Shown here: one piece after another, positions 48,821-57,495 of the stretch
Layout: each line of letters begins with the position of its first letter
Position numbering within the stretch: the first letter of the stretch is position 1
Source: Micromonospora sp. R77
GTDB taxonomy: Bacteria > Actinomycetota > Actinomycetes > Mycobacteriales > Micromonosporaceae
DNA: 64,000 nt
Direction of reading: 5' to 3'
Assembly (NCBI RefSeq): GCF_022747945.1
Contig: NZ_JALDST010000001.1
Span: forward strand, 2,728,001 to 2,792,000
The notes under the pieces: generated by a model
Seen by the model: the letters and a program-made list of their open reading frames with translations, nothing else
The model's database searches: none
What the model was told of the DNA's origin: nothing
Position numbers and translations under genes: made by a program

Positions 48821-48856
48821 GCACGAAAACGACTCTGAGTCTGATAAGGGTTAACA

Positions 48857-51376
48857 GTGACCGATACTCCCGAGTCCACCCCGAGCGAGCCGGAGAACCC
48901 GGAGACCATCGCCGCCGTCGTACAGCACGACCGGATCGAACCGGTCGGGCTCGAGGTGGAGATGCAGCGCTCCTACCTCGACTACGCGATGAGCGTCATC
49001 GTCGGGCGGGCGCTGCCGGACGTCCGGGACGGGCTCAAGCCGGTCCACCGCAAGATCCTCTATGCCATGTACGACTCCGGCTACCGGCCGGACCGGGGCT
49101 ACGTGAAGTGCTCCCGGGTCGTCGGCGACGTGATGGGTCAGTTCCACCCGCACGGCGACTCGGCGATCTATGACGCGCTGGTCCGGATGGCACAGACCTG
49201 GTCGCTGCGCTACCCGCTGGTCGACGGCAACGGCAACTTCGGCTCGCCCGGCAACGATCCGGCTGCCGCGATGCGCTACACGGAGTGCAAGCTCGACCCG
49301 CTGGCGATGGAGATGCTGCGGGACATCGACGAGGACACCGTCGACCTGCAGGACAACTACGACGGTCGGGCCAAGGAGCCGACGATCCTGCCGTCCCGGA
49401 TCCCGAACCTGCTGGTCAACGGGTCCGAGGGCATCGCGGTCGGCATGGCCACCAAGATCCCGCCGCACAACCTGCGCGAGATCGGCGCGGCGGTGCAGTG
49501 GTGCCTGGAGAACCCGGACGTCGACGAGGCGACCACCCTCGAGGCGCTGCTGGAGATCGTCAAGGGTCCGGACTTCCCGACCTACGGTCTGATCGTGGGC
49601 CAGTCGGCGATCCAGGACGCGTACCGGACCGGGCGTGGCTCGATCCGGATGCGCGCGGTGGTGGAGGTCGAGGAGGACAAGCGGGGACGTCCCGCGCTGG
49701 TGGTCAGCGAGCTGCCCTACCAGGTCAACCCGGACAACCTCGCCGAGCGGATCGCCGAGCTGATCAAGGAGGGCAAGCTCGCCGGCATCGCCGACATCCG
49801 GGACGAGTCCTCCGGGCGTACCGGCATGCGGATCGTGCTGGTGCTCAAGCGCGACGCGGTCGCCAAGGTGGTGCTGAACAACCTCTACAAGCACACCCAG
49901 CTCCAGGAGACGTTCGGCGCCAACATGCTGGCCCTGGTCGACGGGGTGCCGCGGACGCTCAACCTGGCCCAGTTCATCCGCTACTACGTCGAGCACCAGA
50001 TCAACGTGATCCGCCGGCGGACCGCGTTCCGGCTGCGCAAGGCGGAGGAGCGGGCGCACATCCTGCGCGGTCTGGCCAAGGCGCTGGACGCCCTCGACGA
50101 GGTCATCGCGCTGATCCGGCGTTCGCCGACGGTGGAGGACGCCCGGCAGGGCCTGATCCGGCTGCTGGAGATCGACGAGATCCAGGCGACCGCGATCCTG
50201 GACATGCAGCTGCGCCGCCTGGCCGCCCTGGAGCGGCAGCGGATCATCGACGACCTCACCAAGCTCGAGATCGAGATCGCCGACCTGAAGGACATCCTGG
50301 CCAAGCCGGAGCGGCAGCGGAAGATCGTCTCCGAGGAGCTCGGCGAGATCGTCGCGAAGTGGGGCGACGAGCGGCGTACGAAGATCATCCCGTTCGACGG
50401 CGAGGTCTCGATGGAGGACCTGATCGCCCGCGAGGACGTGGTCGTCACCATCACCCGCACCGGGTACGCCAAGCGCACCAAGGTCGACCTCTACCGCTCG
50501 CAGCGGCGGGGCGGCAAGGGCGTCAGCGGGGCGACGCTCCGGCAGGACGACATCGTCAGCCACTTCTTCGTATGCTCTACCCACGACTGGATGCTGTTCT
50601 TCACGAACAAGGGTCGGGTCTACCGGGCCAAGGCGTACGAGCTTCCCGAGGCCAGTAGGGTGGCCAAGGGCCAGCACGTGGCCAACCTGCTCGCCTTCCA
50701 AGCAGACGAGCAGATCGCCCAGATCATCGAAATCCCGAACTACCAGGTCGCTCCCTACCTGGTACTGGCCACGAAGAACGGCCTGGTGAAGAAGACGCGG
50801 CTCGAGGAGTTCGACTCCAACCGGTCCGGCGGAATCATCGCGATCAACCTGCGCGATGAGGACGAGCTGGTCGGTGCTGCCCTGGTGGGCCCGGAGGACG
50901 ATCTGCTGCTGGTCTCCAAGAACGCCCAGGCGATCCGCTTCAACGCCACCGACGAGGCGCTGCGGCCGATGGGCCGGGCCACCTCGGGTGTGATCGGCAT
51001 GCGGTTCAGCGAGGACGACGTCCTGCTGGCGATGGAGGTCGTCCGGGAGGGCCTGGACGTGCTGGTCGCCACGAACGGGGGATATGCGAAACGTACCCCG
51101 ATCGAGGAATACCCGGTCCAGGGCCGGGGAGGTAAGGGCGTGCTGACTGCGAAGATCACCGAGCGACGCGGTGGTCTGGTCGGCGCGGTGGTGATCGATC
51201 CGGACGACGAGTTGTTCGCGATCACCAGTAACGGTGGTGTCATCCGGACTCCGGTGAAGCCTGTACGCCGTACGCGTGACCGGAACACAATGGGGGTCAA
51301 GCTGATGGACCTCCCGGACGGCGTGACTATCGTGGCGATTGCTCGCAATGCCGACGAGCCTGACGAACAGGACTAG
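48857..51376 (+). CDS. gyrA: DNA gyrase subunit A
   Basis: An 839-residue DNA-cutting subunit. [20 protein letters not shown] starts the core, and [20 protein letters not shown] is the quinolone-resistance region (here with Ala after Ser-Asp-like GDSAIYDA). The catalytic Tyr lies in [20 protein letters not shown]. The C-terminal beta-pinwheel has the GyrA box [10 protein letters not shown] and repeats such as [20 protein letters not shown]. The start GTG 48857 overlaps nothing and is 129 bp from gyrB. Confidence 0.96.
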   Translation: MTDTPESTPSEPENPETIAAVVQHDRIEPVGLEVEMQRSYLDYAMSVIVGRALPDVRDGLKPVHRKILYAMYDSGYRPDRGYVKCSRVVGDVMGQFHPHGDSAIYDALVRMAQTWSLRYPLVDGNGNFGSPGNDPAAAMRYTECKLDPLAMEMLRDIDEDTVDLQDNYDGRAKEPTILPSRIPNLLVNGSEGIAVGMATKIPPHNLREIGAAVQWCLENPDVDEATTLEALLEIVKGPDFPTYGLIVGQSAIQDAYRTGRGSIRMRAVVEVEEDKRGRPALVVSELPYQVNPDNLAERIAELIKEGKLAGIADIRDESSGRTGMRIVLVLKRDAVAKVVLNNLYKHTQLQETFGANMLALVDGVPRTLNLAQFIRYYVEHQINVIRRRTAFRLRKAEERAHILRGLAKALDALDEVIALIRRSPTVEDARQGLIRLLEIDEIQATAILDMQLRRLAALERQRIIDDLTKLEIEIADLKDILAKPERQRKIVSEELGEIVAKWGDERRTKIIPFDGEVSMEDLIAREDVVVTITRTGYAKRTKVDLYRSQRRGGKGVSGATLRQDDIVSHFFVCSTHDWMLFFTNKGRVYRAKAYELPEASRVAKGQHVANLLAFQADEQIAQIIEIPNYQVAPYLVLATKNGLVKKTRLEEFDSNRSGGIIAINLRDEDELVGAALVGPEDDLLLVSKNAQAIRFNATDEALRPMGRATSGVIGMRFSEDDVLLAMEVVREGLDVLVATNGGYAKRTPIEEYPVQGRGGKGVLTAKITERRGGLVGAVVIDPDDELFAITSNGGVIRTPVKPVRRTRDRNTMGVKLMDLPDGVTIVAIARNADEPDEQD

Positions 51377-51379
51377 TTG

Positions 51380-52289
51380 ATGACGGAGACACAGGCGAAG
51401 TCGGGGAACAAGGGGACCTCGGCCAACCCGGTCGACGAGGAGGCCGCAAAGGGCGGCACACCAGCGACCGGCCGCGCGGCCGTGGGCCGGGCCACCGTCC
51501 CCGCCGACGCGCCTGCCCCGAAGTTCACCCGGGCCCCCGGCATGGTGCCGCCGCCGGAGACACCGGGTGAGGAATCGGGGGCGAGCGACGAGTCGCCCGA
51601 CAAGACGCGGATCGACGCGCCGACCTCCGCCGACGGCCTGGCCGCCCCGGCCGTGTCCGCGGCGAAGCCGGCGACCACCCAGCCCGTCAAGGCCGGGGCT
51701 GCCACCCGGCCGTCGAGCGGCACCACGGGCACCCAGCCCCGGGTGACCGGTGCCGGGACCGCCGCCGCTCCGTCGGCGGACGGTGCCCGCCCGGCCGGGG
51801 GCGCCCGCGAACGGTGGGGGCCTGCCGCCGGGGATCAGCGGCGCGGCGGCCGTCGGGGCCGCCCGCGTGGGTGAGGCGGTACGCGCTGCGCGTACCTCGG
51901 TCAGCTCGGCGGCGTCCCGCGGGCCGCGCCGGGCCCGGCTGAACCTCAAGCGGATCGACCCGTGGTCGGTGATGAAGTTCGCCTTCGCGGTCTCGGTGGT
52001 GCTCTTCATCGTCGTGGTCGTCGCCACCTCGGTGCTCTATCTCGCCCTGGACGCGATGGGCGTGTTCAAGAGTGTCAACGACAGCCTGACCGACCTGGTG
52101 AGCGCCGGCGGTGGGCAGGGTGCCAACGGCTTCCGGATCACCGCCAAGGGCGTGATTCTCAGCTCGGCGCTGATCGGCCTGGTCAACGTGGTGCTCTTCA
52201 CCGCGCTGGCCACCCTCGGCGCGTTCGTCTACAACGTCTGCGCCGACCTGGTCGGCGGGATCGAGCTGACGCTCGCCGAGCGGGACTGA
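51380..52289 (+). CDS. DUF3566 membrane protein, apparent frameshift
   Basis: The N-terminal about 135 residues (MTETQAKSGNKGTSANPVDE, Pro/Ala/Thr-rich) read in one frame. The conserved part reads in another frame to the stop at 52289: NLKRIDPWSVMKFAFAVSVV is the DUF3566 signature, with two membrane helices VVLFIVVVVATSVLYLALDA and SALIGLVNVVLFTALATLGA. Removing one G at the G5 run at 51797-51801 (or at 51816-51820) joins both into about 303 residues, the size expected for this family after gyrA in actinobacteria. The start ATG is 4 bp after the gyrA stop, so co-transcription is likely. Function unknown; mycobacterial relatives are linked to cell shape. Confidence 0.78.
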
Positions 52290-52299
52290 ACTGATCCTC

Positions 52300-52339
52300 C
52301 GACACCGGGGCACCGCGTAAAGCGGTCGCCCCGGTGTCG
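52300..52339 (+). terminator. Terminator of the gyrA-DUF3566 unit
   Basis: CGACACCGGGGC pairs with GCCCCGGTGTCG, and an inner ACCGC/GCGGT stem with one bulged C closes a short GTAAA loop. It starts 11 bp after the stop codon. Confidence 0.8.
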
Positions 52340-52395
52340 CGTATCCGGGTAGGTTCGACTCGTGCGGGCGAGGGGTTCGCCACGGCCACCCCGAT

Positions 52396-52425
52396 TTGGG
52401 GGCGGACGAGGCGATGGGTTAACCT
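52396..52425 (+). promoter_or_regulatory. Predicted promoter of tRNA-Ile
   Basis: TTGGGG (52396-52401) and TAACCT (52420-52425) with an 18-nt spacer, 16 bp upstream of the tRNA 5' end. Confidence 0.45.
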
Positions 52426-52441
52426 TGCTCGTCGCCAACGC

Positions 52442-52515
52442 GGGGCTATAGCTCAGTCGGTTAGAGCGCAGAGCTGATAACTCTGAGGTCGCTGGTTCGA
52501 TTCCAGCTAGCCCCA
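52442..52515 (+). tRNA. tRNA-Ile (GAT anticodon)
   Basis: A 74-nt cloverleaf: acceptor GGGGCTA/TAGCCCC, discriminator A, anticodon stem CAGAG/CTCTG with loop CTGATAA (anticodon GAT at 52476-52478) and T-arm with GGTTCGATTCC. The CCA end is not fully encoded (ACCG follows), so Cca must add it. Confidence 0.95.
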
Positions 52516-52558
52516 CCGCACATCGTCCGACGGTAGTCGAGCGCGAGGGGTCGCCCCA

Positions 52559-52687
52559 ATGTTCAAGAAGCTGCTGATCCTGGCCGGCATCGTCGGAGTG
52601 GCCGCCGTCGTGGCCAAGAAGGTCAAGTCGTCGAACGACGAGCGCGCCCTGTGGCACGAGGCGACCACCGCCCCCGACCTGCGCTGA
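52559..52687 (+). CDS. DLW-39-like small membrane-anchored protein
   Basis: A 42-residue protein: FKKLLILAGIVGVAAVVAKK, then a charged stretch and the end ALWHEATTAPDLR. This is the pattern of the DLW-39 family, small actinobacterial proteins with one N-terminal hydrophobic helix and a D/A-L-W near the C-terminus; here the first residue of DLW is Ala. GAGGGG lies ten bases upstream. It lies between the tRNA-Ile and tRNA-Ala genes, the usual site for this family. Function unknown. Confidence 0.82.
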   Translation: MFKKLLILAGIVGVAAVVAKKVKSSNDERALWHEATTAPDLR

Positions 52688-52723
52688 GCGTCCGCCAGCA
52701 CCGGGCGGCTCCGTCCGCCTTTC

Positions 52724-52799
52724 GGGGCCCTAGCTCAACTGGCAGAGCACTGCCTTTGCAAGGCAGGGGTTAGGGGTTCGAGTCCCCTGGGCTCCACCA
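52724..52799 (+). tRNA. tRNA-Ala (TGC anticodon), 3' CCA encoded
   Basis: A 73-nt cloverleaf plus encoded CCA. Acceptor GGGGCCC/GGGCTCC (one G-U pair), anticodon stem CTGCC/GGCAG with loop TTTGCAA (TGC at 52757-52759), T-arm GGGGTTCGAGTCCCC. An integrase remnant begins 44 bp downstream, so its 3' end is the likely attachment site. Confidence 0.95.
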
Positions 52800-52842
52800 G
52801 CACTTCCACCGGTTGACCTCGGTCCCGAGTACAGCCAAGCGG

Positions 52843-53715
52843 TCACGCCGTCCCCTCCTCGCCCAGCACCCGGTCGATGGCCGAGGCAGCCTGACGAGCC
52901 CGCGCCGGCAGGACGTGCCCGTAGGTGTCGGCCGTCATGCGGATCGTGGAGTGCCCGAGCAGCTCCATCACCGTTCGCAGCTCCTCGCCCTGGTCGAGCA
53001 GGAACGTGGCGAACGCGTGCCGCAGGTCGTGCAGGTGCAGCCACTCCAGCCCGGCCGCCGCGCGGAGCTGGTCGAAGCGCCGGTTGACGTTCCGCGGCTC
53101 CATCCCGGTGCCGATGGTGCTGGCGAAGACCAGGCCCAGATCCGTCCACAGCTCACCGGCCGCGAGCCGTTCCTTGGCCTGGCGTACCCGCTGTGCCTCC
53201 AACGCCCGAACGGCCAGAGCCGACAGCGGCAGAGGACGACTCGACCGGTGCGTCTTCGGTGGCACGAACTCCAACCCGTGATCCGTCCGCTGGAGCGTCT
53301 GCCGAACGAACTGCGCCCGTCTCGGCAGGTCCACGTCCGACCACCGGAGACCCAACAGCTCAGCCCGCCGCAGCCCGGTCGCCAGCGTCAGGACGAACAG
53401 CGATTCGAGCCGGTCCCCGGTCAGGGCCGACAGCAACGTCTTGGCTTCCTCAGGCGTCAACGCGCGCCGTTCGGTCCGGCCGAGAGCCGGCGGCTTGGCG
53501 GCCTTGGCGACGTTGCGCGGCACCAGGTCCATCCGTTCAGCGTCGGCCAGGGCGACGCGCAGGACGGCGTGCACCTTGATGATGCCGGCCGGCGCGAGCT
53601 TGCCCCGGAGTCCGGTCAGGAACCGCTGCACGTCCCGAGGCGTCAACCGATCAAGGCGGCCCGCAAGCGGGCCGCGCCGGCCCGGCCCGGCCTGCTGGCG
53701 ACCTCCGGCCGGCAT
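52843..53715 (-). pseudogene. Tyrosine integrase, N-terminally truncated
   Basis: Up to 290 residues of a phage/ICE-type tyrosine recombinase. Part of the core-binding domain remains (LTPRDVQRFLTGLRGKLAPA), and the catalytic domain is complete: first Arg in LATGLRRAELLGLRWSDVD, the His-x-x-Arg box HLHDLRHAFATFLLDQGEEL, and the His/Tyr region LLGHSTIRMTADTYGHVLPA. The AP2-like arm-binding and first core-binding parts (about 100 residues) are missing; the upstream sequence turns into Arg/Pro-rich non-homologous reading. It lies directly beside tRNA-Ala, pointing towards it, the normal place for an element integrated there. No excisionase, replication or transfer genes are nearby. Probably inactive. 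Confidence 0.8.
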
Positions 53716-54081
53716 CGGCCGGGCCGGCCGGCAATGCTTTGGAACGACCAGACCATGAAGACCTCGGGGCTCCGCCCCGAACCCCGACCCTCCTCAGAGA
53801 TGCCGCCGCGGCTCACCTCGCCGGGCACCACAAGGGCTACCCGCCTCCCCGGACGGGGGCCAGGTCGTTCGTCCGGCAGGGCGCTCCACCTGGCCCCCGT
53901 CCGGGGAGGCTGGACGGTCTGACGACTGCCCGACGAGGAGATCCGCTGAAGCGAGCATGCCGTTGACCCCGCTGTCACCCGCAGGGGGGAGAACGCCGGG
54001 GTCAGGTACCGGTTGGGGCAACGCCGATCTCGCCGCGCAGTCGGGGTAGCCACTGAAATTCAGGCATGTAAAGATCACGCC
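53716..54081. repeat. Non-coding stretch with a perfect 23-bp inverted repeat
   Basis: Between the integrase remnant and the next small gene. GCCTCCCCGGACGGGGGCC (start 53843) to 53865 is repeated as its exact complement at 53888-53910 with 22 nt between, so a very stable hairpin forms. It could be a terminator, a folded recombination or transfer site, or what is left of an IS end. No transposase is present. Confidence 0.7.
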
Positions 54082-54408
54082 GTGCTCACCCCGTCAACAT
54101 TCCCGCCTGTCCCCGTCGTGTGGGGCTTTGTGCTTTTCGGCATCACTGGCATAGCTCTAGGCATCGGAATAATCGTCACGCGGCGTGTCCCGTGGCTATT
54201 TCAGGAGGGACTCGTCTTCAAGAGCCGACAGTCGCCACCCCGACCGACTCGTACAGGCGGCTCCGTCGCCCTGGGCGGTGGCGCCGTCGTCCTGTATACG
54301 TCAGCGTGGTTTCCATCGGTGCCGCATCCGGTCGCAGTAGCGCTGACCGCAGCGTCTTTTGTCACCGGTGCGGCCGGCGTGGCCTGGAAGAGGTTTGTGA
54401 AGCGCTAG
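54082..54408 (+). CDS. Small hypothetical membrane protein
   Basis: A 108-residue protein with three hydrophobic segments: VVWGFVLFGITGIALGIGII, GGSVALGGGAVVLYTSAW and VAVALTAASFVTGAAGVAW, then a basic end KRFVKR. I do not recognise a family. The GC bias at third positions is weaker than in the core genes around it and the upstream 40 bp are AT-rich, so it was probably brought in with the integrative element. GTG 54082 is a guess; the frame is open 69 bp upstream. Confidence 0.5.
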   Translation: MLTPSTFPPVPVVWGFVLFGITGIALGIGIIVTRRVPWLFQEGLVFKSRQSPPRPTRTGGSVALGGGAVVLYTSAWFPSVPHPVAVALTAASFVTGAAGVAWKRFVKR

Positions 54409-54535
54409 CAGCCAAGTCGGCTAGATCGACCACTCCCATGTTGACAGTTTGGGAGCCACCGGGGCGGACTGGACCGAACGGGACGGGACCGATCGAGTTG
54501 CCGAGCGCTTGAGGACCAGGACCAGGCGGACGGCA

Positions 54536-54655
54536 TCGGTCCCGAGTACAGCCAAGCGGTCACGCCGTCCCCTCCCGCCCTGGTCGAGCAGGCACGTGGC
54601 GAAGGCGTACCGCAGGTCACGCGGGTGCAGTCAGTCCGATCCGGCTGCCAGGGCT
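54536..54655 (-). pseudogene. Second integrase fragment with internal deletion
   Basis: 54536-54575 is identical over 40 bp to 52819-52858 (3' end of the integrase gene and its flank). 54576-54655 then matches about 52986-53065 with some differences, so about 125 bp in between are missing. The gap in the first copy is bounded by the direct repeat CTCCTCGCCC (52855-52864 and 52981-52990), so the deletion probably arose by slippage between these. The fragment is in the same orientation as the larger copy and is non-coding. Confidence 0.8.
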
Positions 54656-54675
54656 CGGTTGCGTAGTCTCGCACG

Positions 54676-55095
54676 GTGACTGCGATGAAGCCTGACGTGA
54701 CCGTCATCGACAAGATCGCCTGGATTCGGCTGGAGGACGGCGCGATCCTGAGTTCCCGCTCACGGGGCAAGGACGTCTACTACATTCCCGGCGGCAAGCG
54801 TGAACCGGGTGAGAGCGACATGGCCACCCTGACTCGTGAGATCCGGGAAGAACTGAGCGTCAGCATCGCTGTCGACACCGCCGAACACGTTGGGACCTTC
54901 GACGCTCAGGCTCACGGACACCCTGACGGCACGATCGTGCGAATGACCTGCTATTCCGCCGACTACCAAGGCACGCTGCAGCCGGCCAGTGAGATCGAGG
55001 AGATCGTCTGGTTGACCCACGCCGACCGCCACCGCGTCTCCCCAGTCGACCAGATCATCTTCGACCACCTACACCAGACGGCCCGTCTTCGTTGA
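54676..55095 (+). CDS. NUDIX hydrolase
   Basis: A 139-residue Nudix-fold protein. The Nudix box is GGKREPGESDMATLTREIRE followed by ELSV; it keeps the Glu, the Arg-Glu and the Glu-Glu metal ligands, but the closing Gly of the consensus is Ser. Before it comes DKIAWIRLEDGAILSSRSRG, after it RMTCYSADYQGTLQPASEIE. The substrate is unknown; the spacing resembles small ADP-ribose or 8-oxo-dGTP hydrolases. GTG 54676 or ATG 54685 may be the start. It starts just after the integrase fragment and may be part of the imported DNA. Confidence 0.8.
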   Translation: MTAMKPDVTVIDKIAWIRLEDGAILSSRSRGKDVYYIPGGKREPGESDMATLTREIREELSVSIAVDTAEHVGTFDAQAHGHPDGTIVRMTCYSADYQGTLQPASEIEEIVWLTHADRHRVSPVDQIIFDHLHQTARLR

Positions 55096-55224
55096 CCAGT
55101 GATCCTGGCCAACTACGGGCTTGACGTACAGCCGAACCGGTTGACAGACAGCAGCGGGAACCGACGGCAGTCGACATATCGAGCAGGCCCGGCTGCCGCT
55201 TACAGCTGCTCGAAGAGCCCGCGG

Positions 55225-55482
55225 CTAGCCACCCGCGCCGGCACCTGGGCCAACTCCCCACGGCGAGGCGGCCGGAGACGGGTCGGAGCCGGTGCTTGCG
55301 GTCTCCTCGATCGGCCACGGCACGGGATCGGGACCTGGACGGTGGGGCTGCGCCCAGAGGAAGAGGCCGAGCAATCCACACGTCGCCACCACGGAGATCA
55401 GCAGGATCACGACGACTGTCACCACGGCGGTCCGAATGCCCCCGCGACGAGCCTCCAGCGTCCCGCTCTCACCAGCGCCCAT
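55225..55482 (-). CDS. Hypothetical single-pass membrane protein
   Basis: An 85-residue protein: a short polar start GAGESGTLEARRGGIRTAV, one long membrane helix VTVVVILLISVVATCGLLGL and a Pro/Ser-rich outer tail. No family is recognised. The ATG at 55482 has no ribosome binding site but a TACCCT ten bases before it, so leaderless transcription is possible. A longer frame to 55725 reads poorly. It is only supported by the hydrophobic helix and moderate codon bias. Confidence 0.4.
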   Translation of the reverse strand: MGAGESGTLEARRGGIRTAVVTVVVILLISVVATCGLLGLFLWAQPHRPGPDPVPWPIEETASTGSDPSPAASPWGVGPGAGAGG

Positions 55483-55748
55483 GGCAGGAGGGTAGGGGTC
55501 CAGGGTGCGGGTGCCAATGGCCGACCAGCCATCCGCGATCTTCTTCTGATCCCAAGGCAGCCACGGGCCTCCGTCAGGCGGCACCGACAAGAAGGTGGTC
55601 CGTGGGACCGTAGTCGATCTTCCAATCGGCGTGGACGCCCAACGTGCCGTCCCGGGTGCAACGCAGCGCCGCCGATCACCCCCGAGGGGGAAGGCGCACC
55701 CTCCACACGGGGAGGTCCCCCGCATCGATCCTTCCTACCGTGAACGGC

Positions 55749-56828
55749 ATGCGGAAAGGTGAAGGGCGGGAGGGCGCGGTGTCGCCCGGCTCGGTGGTCG
55801 GCACAACGGCGGGAGTGGCCGACCCGTACGCGACGACGGAGACCAACCGGTCGAGAGTCGGGCGTGTTGCTGCGTACGGCGCAGCGGTGGCCATGACGCC
55901 GTACTTCGTCATGAAGATCTTCTGGACCATGGACGGGCTGCGTGGCGGAGGTCTGCACGAAGGAGCCTGGAGCCACCTCGACTGGGCGGTCGTCAATGGA
56001 CTGACGGTGGTCATGTCCGGGCTCGCCATGCTGCTCGGTCTCGCGCTCGCGCAGCTCTGGGGGCTGCGGGTGCCGGCCTGGCTGATGCTGCTCCCGGCCT
56101 GGATCGGCATGGGTTTCCTGGTGCCGGTGATCCCGCTCATCCCGGTTCTGGCGCTGATCACGGAGACCGGCGGCACCACCGGCGAAGCGCCCATGAGTGC
56201 CGGGGAGACGGCTCTGCTGTCCGTGTCGTTCGCCGGGTTCGCGCTCGGGGTGGCGATCGCCGCCCCGGTCTACGCCGCACGGCGCTGGCCTGAGGCGTTC
56301 TCCGGCGGGGCTGTCTCGCGGCTGGGCCTGCGGGTCACCATGGCGCGGCTGGCGGCGGCGCTCTGCGTCGCGCTCGGCCTGCCGCAGCTGTTCTGGGCGT
56401 TGGGCGGGACGTTCGGCCTGAACGGGGCGACCCTCGCCGGTCGCGACGTGCGGTGGCACCTGCTGACCGCCAACGGTGCGGTGTGGGCGCTGTGTGCCGC
56501 CGCCGGGTTGTGGCGGTTGACCCGCCGGGTGAGCCGGGCGACCCTGCTGTTGTCGTGGTTGGCCTCCGGTTTCCTGTTCGCGTGGGGGTCGTGGAAGGCC
56601 ACTTTCTCCTTCGCGGTGGCGCCCGAGTCCCCGTCACCGGAGCAGCCGTGGGTGTCGACCCTGGAGAACCACTTCGGTGCGGTCGCCGGGCTGCTGATCC
56701 TTGTCGTGGTGCTGCTCACGGTGGCCGAACGCCGGCCGCCCACCGGCGTGCTCCCGGCTCAGAGTGGGCCGAGCGCCGACAGCAGCAGCCGGGCGACGGC
56801 TGCCGGCCGGGTGACCATCGCCAGGTGA
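55749..56828 (+). CDS. Hypothetical polytopic membrane protein
   Basis: A 359-residue membrane protein with about eight hydrophobic helices, such as RVAAYGAAVAMTPYFVMKIF, AVVNGLTVVMSGLAMLLGLA, WLMLLPAWIGMGFLVPVIPL and HFGAVAGLLILVVVLLTVAE. No known motif; the regular spacing of helices does not match a transporter I can name. ATG 55749 or the in-frame GTG 55740 may be the start. Its 3' end overlaps the convergent hydrolase gene by 70 bp. The 266 bp upstream hold no gene that I can support. Confidence 0.6.
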   Translation: MRKGEGREGAVSPGSVVGTTAGVADPYATTETNRSRVGRVAAYGAAVAMTPYFVMKIFWTMDGLRGGGLHEGAWSHLDWAVVNGLTVVMSGLAMLLGLALAQLWGLRVPAWLMLLPAWIGMGFLVPVIPLIPVLALITETGGTTGEAPMSAGETALLSVSFAGFALGVAIAAPVYAARRWPEAFSGGAVSRLGLRVTMARLAAALCVALGLPQLFWALGGTFGLNGATLAGRDVRWHLLTANGAVWALCAAAGLWRLTRRVSRATLLLSWLASGFLFAWGSWKATFSFAVAPESPSPEQPWVSTLENHFGAVAGLLILVVVLLTVAERRPPTGVLPAQSGPSADSSSRATAAGRVTIAR

Positions 56829-57463
56829 TCGGCGTCCATGCCTCGGACCAGATATCCGTGCTCTTCCGCCTGTTCCGCAGTGGCCCGGTAGGCGGCGCTG
56901 AGCTGGAGGTAGACCCGCCTGGCGGCGTGCCACGCCGCGCCCGCCTCGGGCAGCACCTCGGACACGATCGTCCACGGGAGTTCGGGCAGGCCGGCCAGGA
57001 CCTGGTGCCGCCGGCCGGGGTCGGGCAGGAGTTCGTCGAGGGAGAGGTCCGGGAACCAGGTATCCCACGAGGGCAGCCGGCCCGACCCGGCCATCCCACG
57101 CAACCAGGCGGCCCGCTCCGGGTCGAGCGAGCCGATCCAGCTCGTGCCGGGATGTGGCAGGCGGGCGTCCAGGAAGACGACGTCCAGCCGGTCGCCGCCG
57201 ATCGCGTCGGCGATGCCGGGCAGGTAGGCGCCGGCGCGGCTGTGGCCGATGACGACGGTGGGCGTACCGGGGGCGATGCCGGCGGCGGCTGCCGCGCAGA
57301 CCGCCGCGTGGAAGGACGGCGCCTCGACCAGGGGGCGGAGGTCCGGCACGCAGACGCGCCACCCGGCCGCTTCGAGGTGCGGTCGGAGGGCGTCCCACGT
57401 CGCCGAGGTGAGCAGCGGACTGTGGACGAGGAGCATCGTCGGTTCGCCGGGCACGTCTGCCAT
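56759..57463 (-). CDS. Alpha/beta-fold hydrolase
   Basis: A 234-residue hydrolase. Oxyanion/N-terminal strand TMLLVHSPLLTSATWDALRP; nucleophile elbow TVVIGHSRAGAYLPGIADAI (G-H-S-R-A-G); late residues DADHLAMVTRPAAVARLLL carry the likely catalytic His with an Asp in the loop before. The ATG at 57463 begins the fold; the open frame to 57712 covers the start region of the upstream gene's 3' end. The substrate is unknown. 32 bp lie between it and the phosphotransferase gene upstream on the same strand, so both may form an operon. Confidence 0.8.
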   Translation of the reverse strand: MADVPGEPTMLLVHSPLLTSATWDALRPHLEAAGWRVCVPDLRPLVEAPSFHAAVCAAAAAGIAPGTPTVVIGHSRAGAYLPGIADAIGGDRLDVVFLDARLPHPGTSWIGSLDPERAAWLRGMAGSGRLPSWDTWFPDLSLDELLPDPGRRHQVLAGLPELPWTIVSEVLPEAGAAWHAARRVYLQLSAAYRATAEQAEEHGYLVRGMDADHLAMVTRPAAVARLLLSALGPL

Positions 57464-57495
57464 CCTGCCGGCGGTCCGTACCGGGCCGGTCGCGG

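Noticed and set aside
48851..52027. 1058-codon minus-strand frame opposite gyrA
   Set aside because: gyrA motifs are complete on the plus strand; the antisense product has only biased composition.
53843..53910. IS element defined by the inverted repeat
   Set aside because: There are only 22 nt between the arms and no transposase or target duplication.
52800..54700. A complete integrative element with a copied tRNA-Ala 3' end as right attachment site
   Set aside because: I looked for a second copy of the tRNA T-arm and acceptor sequence to the right and did not find one; only integrase remnants are present.
55099..55743. 214-codon plus-strand frame after the Nudix gene
   Set aside because: Arg/Pro-rich with no domain; its frame lacks the GC bias of real genes, and the opposite strand has a membrane helix with better coding character.
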